Of a DNA stretch of 64,000 nt, positions 62,278-64,000 are shown piece after piece (position 1 is the stretch's first letter; each line of letters begins with the position of its first letter). The stretch is taken from contig NZ_CP030048.1 in NCBI RefSeq assembly GCF_015291665.1, positions 1,488,001 to 1,552,000 of the forward strand, read 5' to 3'. This DNA is from Bradyrhizobium sp. CCBAU 53338. GTDB lineage: Bacteria; Pseudomonadota; Alphaproteobacteria; Rhizobiales; Xanthobacteraceae. Under the pieces are notes generated by a model. That model searched no databases and was not told the DNA's origin. It worked only from the letters and a program-made list of their open reading frames with translations. The translations under genes and the position numbers were made by a program.

Positions 62278-62670
62278 TCAGCGCGCCGATTGCTTGGCCT
62301 TGTCGTCCGTCGTGTTCGCCTGCGCGCGCTTGCCGGAGCGGATCATCAGGAACGATCCTGACGTTCCAGGCAGCCGCCAGCGCCCGTCGATCTCGGTCGC
62401 CTCGCCATTCATGATGCCGTCGTAATGGACGGTGTAGAAGCCGTAGCCCGGCGGCTCGTAGCGCTTGACGAACGATACCACGCTGCCGGCGCGATGGCCC
62501 GTGATCGCGGCATTGTGGGTCCGTACCGGGCAGCGCGGATTGGAGCAGGGTTCTGTGACGCTGCCGCCGATCGCGCCGCCGGCCTGGATCAGCGTCGCCG
62601 TGAACGTGACCATTCCCGTGCCGGGCTGGATGTATGTGCCGTCCCAGACACCGGAGAGATCGTCGCTCAT
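62278..62670 (-). CDS. small cytosolic protein, unknown
   Basis: A 130-residue protein starting MSDDLSGVWDGTYIQPGTG. The composition and alternating pattern (VTFTATLIQAGGAIGGSVTEP, GHRAGSVVSFVKRYEP, YTVHYDGIMNGEATEIDGRWRL) suggest a beta-barrel or lipocalin-like fold. Three Cys-containing positions are near CSNPRCP. No signal peptide. Family not named. Confidence 0.7.
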   Translation of the reverse strand: MSDDLSGVWDGTYIQPGTGMVTFTATLIQAGGAIGGSVTEPCSNPRCPVRTHNAAITGHRAGSVVSFVKRYEPPGYGFYTVHYDGIMNGEATEIDGRWRLPGTSGSFLMIRSGKRAQANTTDDKAKQSAR

Positions 62671-62943
62671 GGCAGCGGCTTCCTCGACATGATCTGCGCC
62701 GGTTGAGGCCCGGCTGTTTGACGCCCTGAGTTCCTTCCAGCCAAAGTCGTATCGCTGCCACCACGCACTTGCAATAGGCCGCGCGCGACGTCGATCGAGG
62801 AGGACGGGCGGTTTCAACCGGTGAGTGGATCGGGGACGGGGCCGAAAAATTCCCACACCGCTGTCGGAACGATGCACCCGGCCGCGTCCTTGGCAGTGTG
62901 GCTTGCAGCCGCGCGCCCGGTCCGAGACAAAAGGATATTGCAT

Positions 62944-63381
62944 ATGACCTCCATCACGCCGTTTCTCTGGTTCGACAACAACGTTCCGGAGGCCGTCGGC
63001 TTCTACAAATCGGTGTTCCCGAACGCGAAAGTCGAGATCGTGAGCGACTTCATGGCGGTGTTCGAGCTCGAAGGACAGCGTTTCAACGCGCTCAACGGCG
63101 GGCCGCAATACCGCTTCAACGAGGCGGTGTCGTTCTTCATCAGCGTGGAGACGCAAGAGGAGGTGGACTATTTTTGGGAAGCGCTCACTGCCGACGGCGG
63201 CGCGGAATCGCGCTGCGGCTGGCTCAAGGACAAGTTCGGCCTGTCCTGGCAGGTGGTGCCATCAGCGCTCGGCCGCTATCTCGGCGATAGCGACCGGACC
63301 AAGGCGAACCGCGTCATGCAGGCGATGATGGGGATGCGGAAGATCGTGATTGCGGATCTGGACAAGGCGGCGGCGGGATGA
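62944..63381 (+). CDS. VOC-family protein (PhnB-like)
   Basis: A 145-residue vicinal-oxygen-chelate-fold protein of the PhnB/3-demethylubiquinone-like type: ITPFLWFDNNVPEAVGFYKSVFPNAKV at the start, SFFISVETQEEVDYFWEAL and LKDKFGLSWQVVPSAL later. Often annotated as a glyoxalase-like or methyltransferase-like protein; activity unproven. The ATG at 62944 gives the family length. Confidence 0.88.
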   Translation: MTSITPFLWFDNNVPEAVGFYKSVFPNAKVEIVSDFMAVFELEGQRFNALNGGPQYRFNEAVSFFISVETQEEVDYFWEALTADGGAESRCGWLKDKFGLSWQVVPSALGRYLGDSDRTKANRVMQAMMGMRKIVIADLDKAAAG

Positions 63382-63395
63382 GGGGTGACAGTGCC

Positions 63396-63506
63396 GTAGG
63401 GTGGGTTAGGCGAAGCCGTAACTCACCACATCTGTTGCCGCGGAAACCGAAGTGGTGGGTTAGCTGGCGACTGCGCTTTGCGCAGCCGCGAGCTAACCCA
63501 CCCTAC
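63396..63506. repeat. GGGTGGGTTAG-type repeat, copy 3
   Basis: From gtagggtgggttagg to ctaacccaccctac, with a second gtgggttagctgg block and a nested stem actgcgctttgcgcag. It is a longer copy of the element at 38801 and lies between the VOC and final SDR genes. Confidence 0.8.
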
Positions 63507-63572
63507 GAAGCGCATCTTCGCCAATCCGCCTTGCATCGCTATACTGCTGCTCATCAGCAGGATGGTGATCTC

Positions 63573-64000
63573 ATGGCAAGAGAACTGGAAGGCAAGGTTG
63601 CCGCCGTAACCGGCGCCGCATCGGGCATCGGGCTGGCGAGCACTGAGGCGATGCTGGCCGCCGGCGCGCGGGTGGTGATGGTCGACCGCGACGAGGCGGC
63701 GCTGACCGCGCTGTGTAACAAGCACGGCGACGCCGTGATTCCGCTAGTGATCGACCTGCTCGATCCCAAAGATTGCGCGACGTTGCTGCCGCGCATTCTG
63801 GAGAAGGCAGGCCAACTCGACATCTTCCATGCCAACGCCGGCACCTATGTCGGCGGCGACCTGGTCGAGGCCGACACGATCGCCATCGACCGGATGCTGA
63901 ACCTGAACGTCAACGTCGTGATGAAGAACGTGCACGACGTGCTGCCGCACATGATTGCGCGCGGCACCGGCGACATCATCGTCACCAGCTCGCTGGCGGC
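63573..64000 (+). CDS. short-chain dehydrogenase/reductase (cut by window end)
   Basis: The first 142 codons of a classical SDR: VTGAASGIGLASTEAMLAAGARVVMVDRDEAAL and IFHANAGTYVGG (NAG in place of NNAG) are visible, and the frame is still open at the window edge before the catalytic Tyr-Lys. The ATG at 63573 begins MARELEGKVAAVTGA. Substrate unknown. Confidence 0.88.
   Translation, partial: MARELEGKVAAVTGAASGIGLASTEAMLAAGARVVMVDRDEAALTALCNKHGDAVIPLVIDLLDPKDCATLLPRILEKAGQLDIFHANAGTYVGGDLVEADTIAIDRMLNLNVNVVMKNVHDVLPHMIARGTGDIIVTSSLA

Overview
The window is GC-rich alphaproteobacterial chromosome, almost certainly Bradyrhizobium or a very close relative. The gene at 1327 matches, as I remember it, the characterised Bradyrhizobium D(-)-tartrate dehydratase along nearly its whole length, with the catalytic Lys184, Asp213, Glu239, Glu265 and His322 at the published numbers. 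Irr-type iron boxes precede bfd and bfr, and several dispersed repeat families typical of Bradyrhizobium/Rhodopseudomonas intergenic DNA are present. I see no rRNA, tRNA, CRISPR array, transposase, phage module or plasmid gene. This looks like ordinary metabolic and accessory chromosome.

Layout. 1-7000: the end of an amidase gene, glutathione peroxidase, a DUF3297 protein, D-tartrate dehydratase, malonyl-CoA decarboxylase, an AraC regulator divergent from an MFS transporter, and an SDR. 7000-12000: a universal-stress-protein remnant and an RND efflux pair. 12000-17500: a solute-binding protein, a frameshifted small secreted gene, then a phosphoesterase preceded by a near-consensus Pho box and followed by a di-heme cytochrome c peroxidase. 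17500-20800: a cupin/flavin-monooxygenase operon divergent from an AraC regulator. 20800-22700: a hybrid histidine kinase. 22800-31350: a complete catabolic island made of an XRE-cupin regulator, a peptide-type ABC transporter with a fused double ATPase, an FAD amine/amino-acid oxidase and a 2-hydroxyacid dehydrogenase. 31350-38800: PHB depolymerase, a GST behind a textbook sigma-54 promoter, small proteins, AraC, SMP-30, GNAT and GMC genes. 38800-39700: gene-free repeat DNA. 39700-43700: MoxR ATPase, GlsB, a CoxE-like VWA protein and two rhodaneses. 43700-50530: a proline-rich membrane protein, L,D-transpeptidase, a dehydrogenase, EttA and a lytic transglycosylase. 50600-64000: many small secreted or membrane proteins, bfd/bfr, a collagen-like protein, a stand-alone FlbD-like HTH, a J-domain protein, RidA, a GST, a VOC protein and a final SDR cut by the window edge.

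Regulatory sites read directly from sequence are among the most useful content: a Pho box (13219), a sigma-54 promoter (32643), two Irr/ICE boxes (51936, 52407), an exact FNR/FixK box (56999) and an exact CtrA box (57703). The best candidates for undescribed biology are the uptake-and-oxidation island at 22.8-31.3 kb, the intracellular collagen-like protein at 56.4 kb beside the FixK box, the CtrA-box/FlbD-like mini-regulator at 57.3 kb, and the Pho-controlled phosphoesterase/di-heme peroxidase pair.
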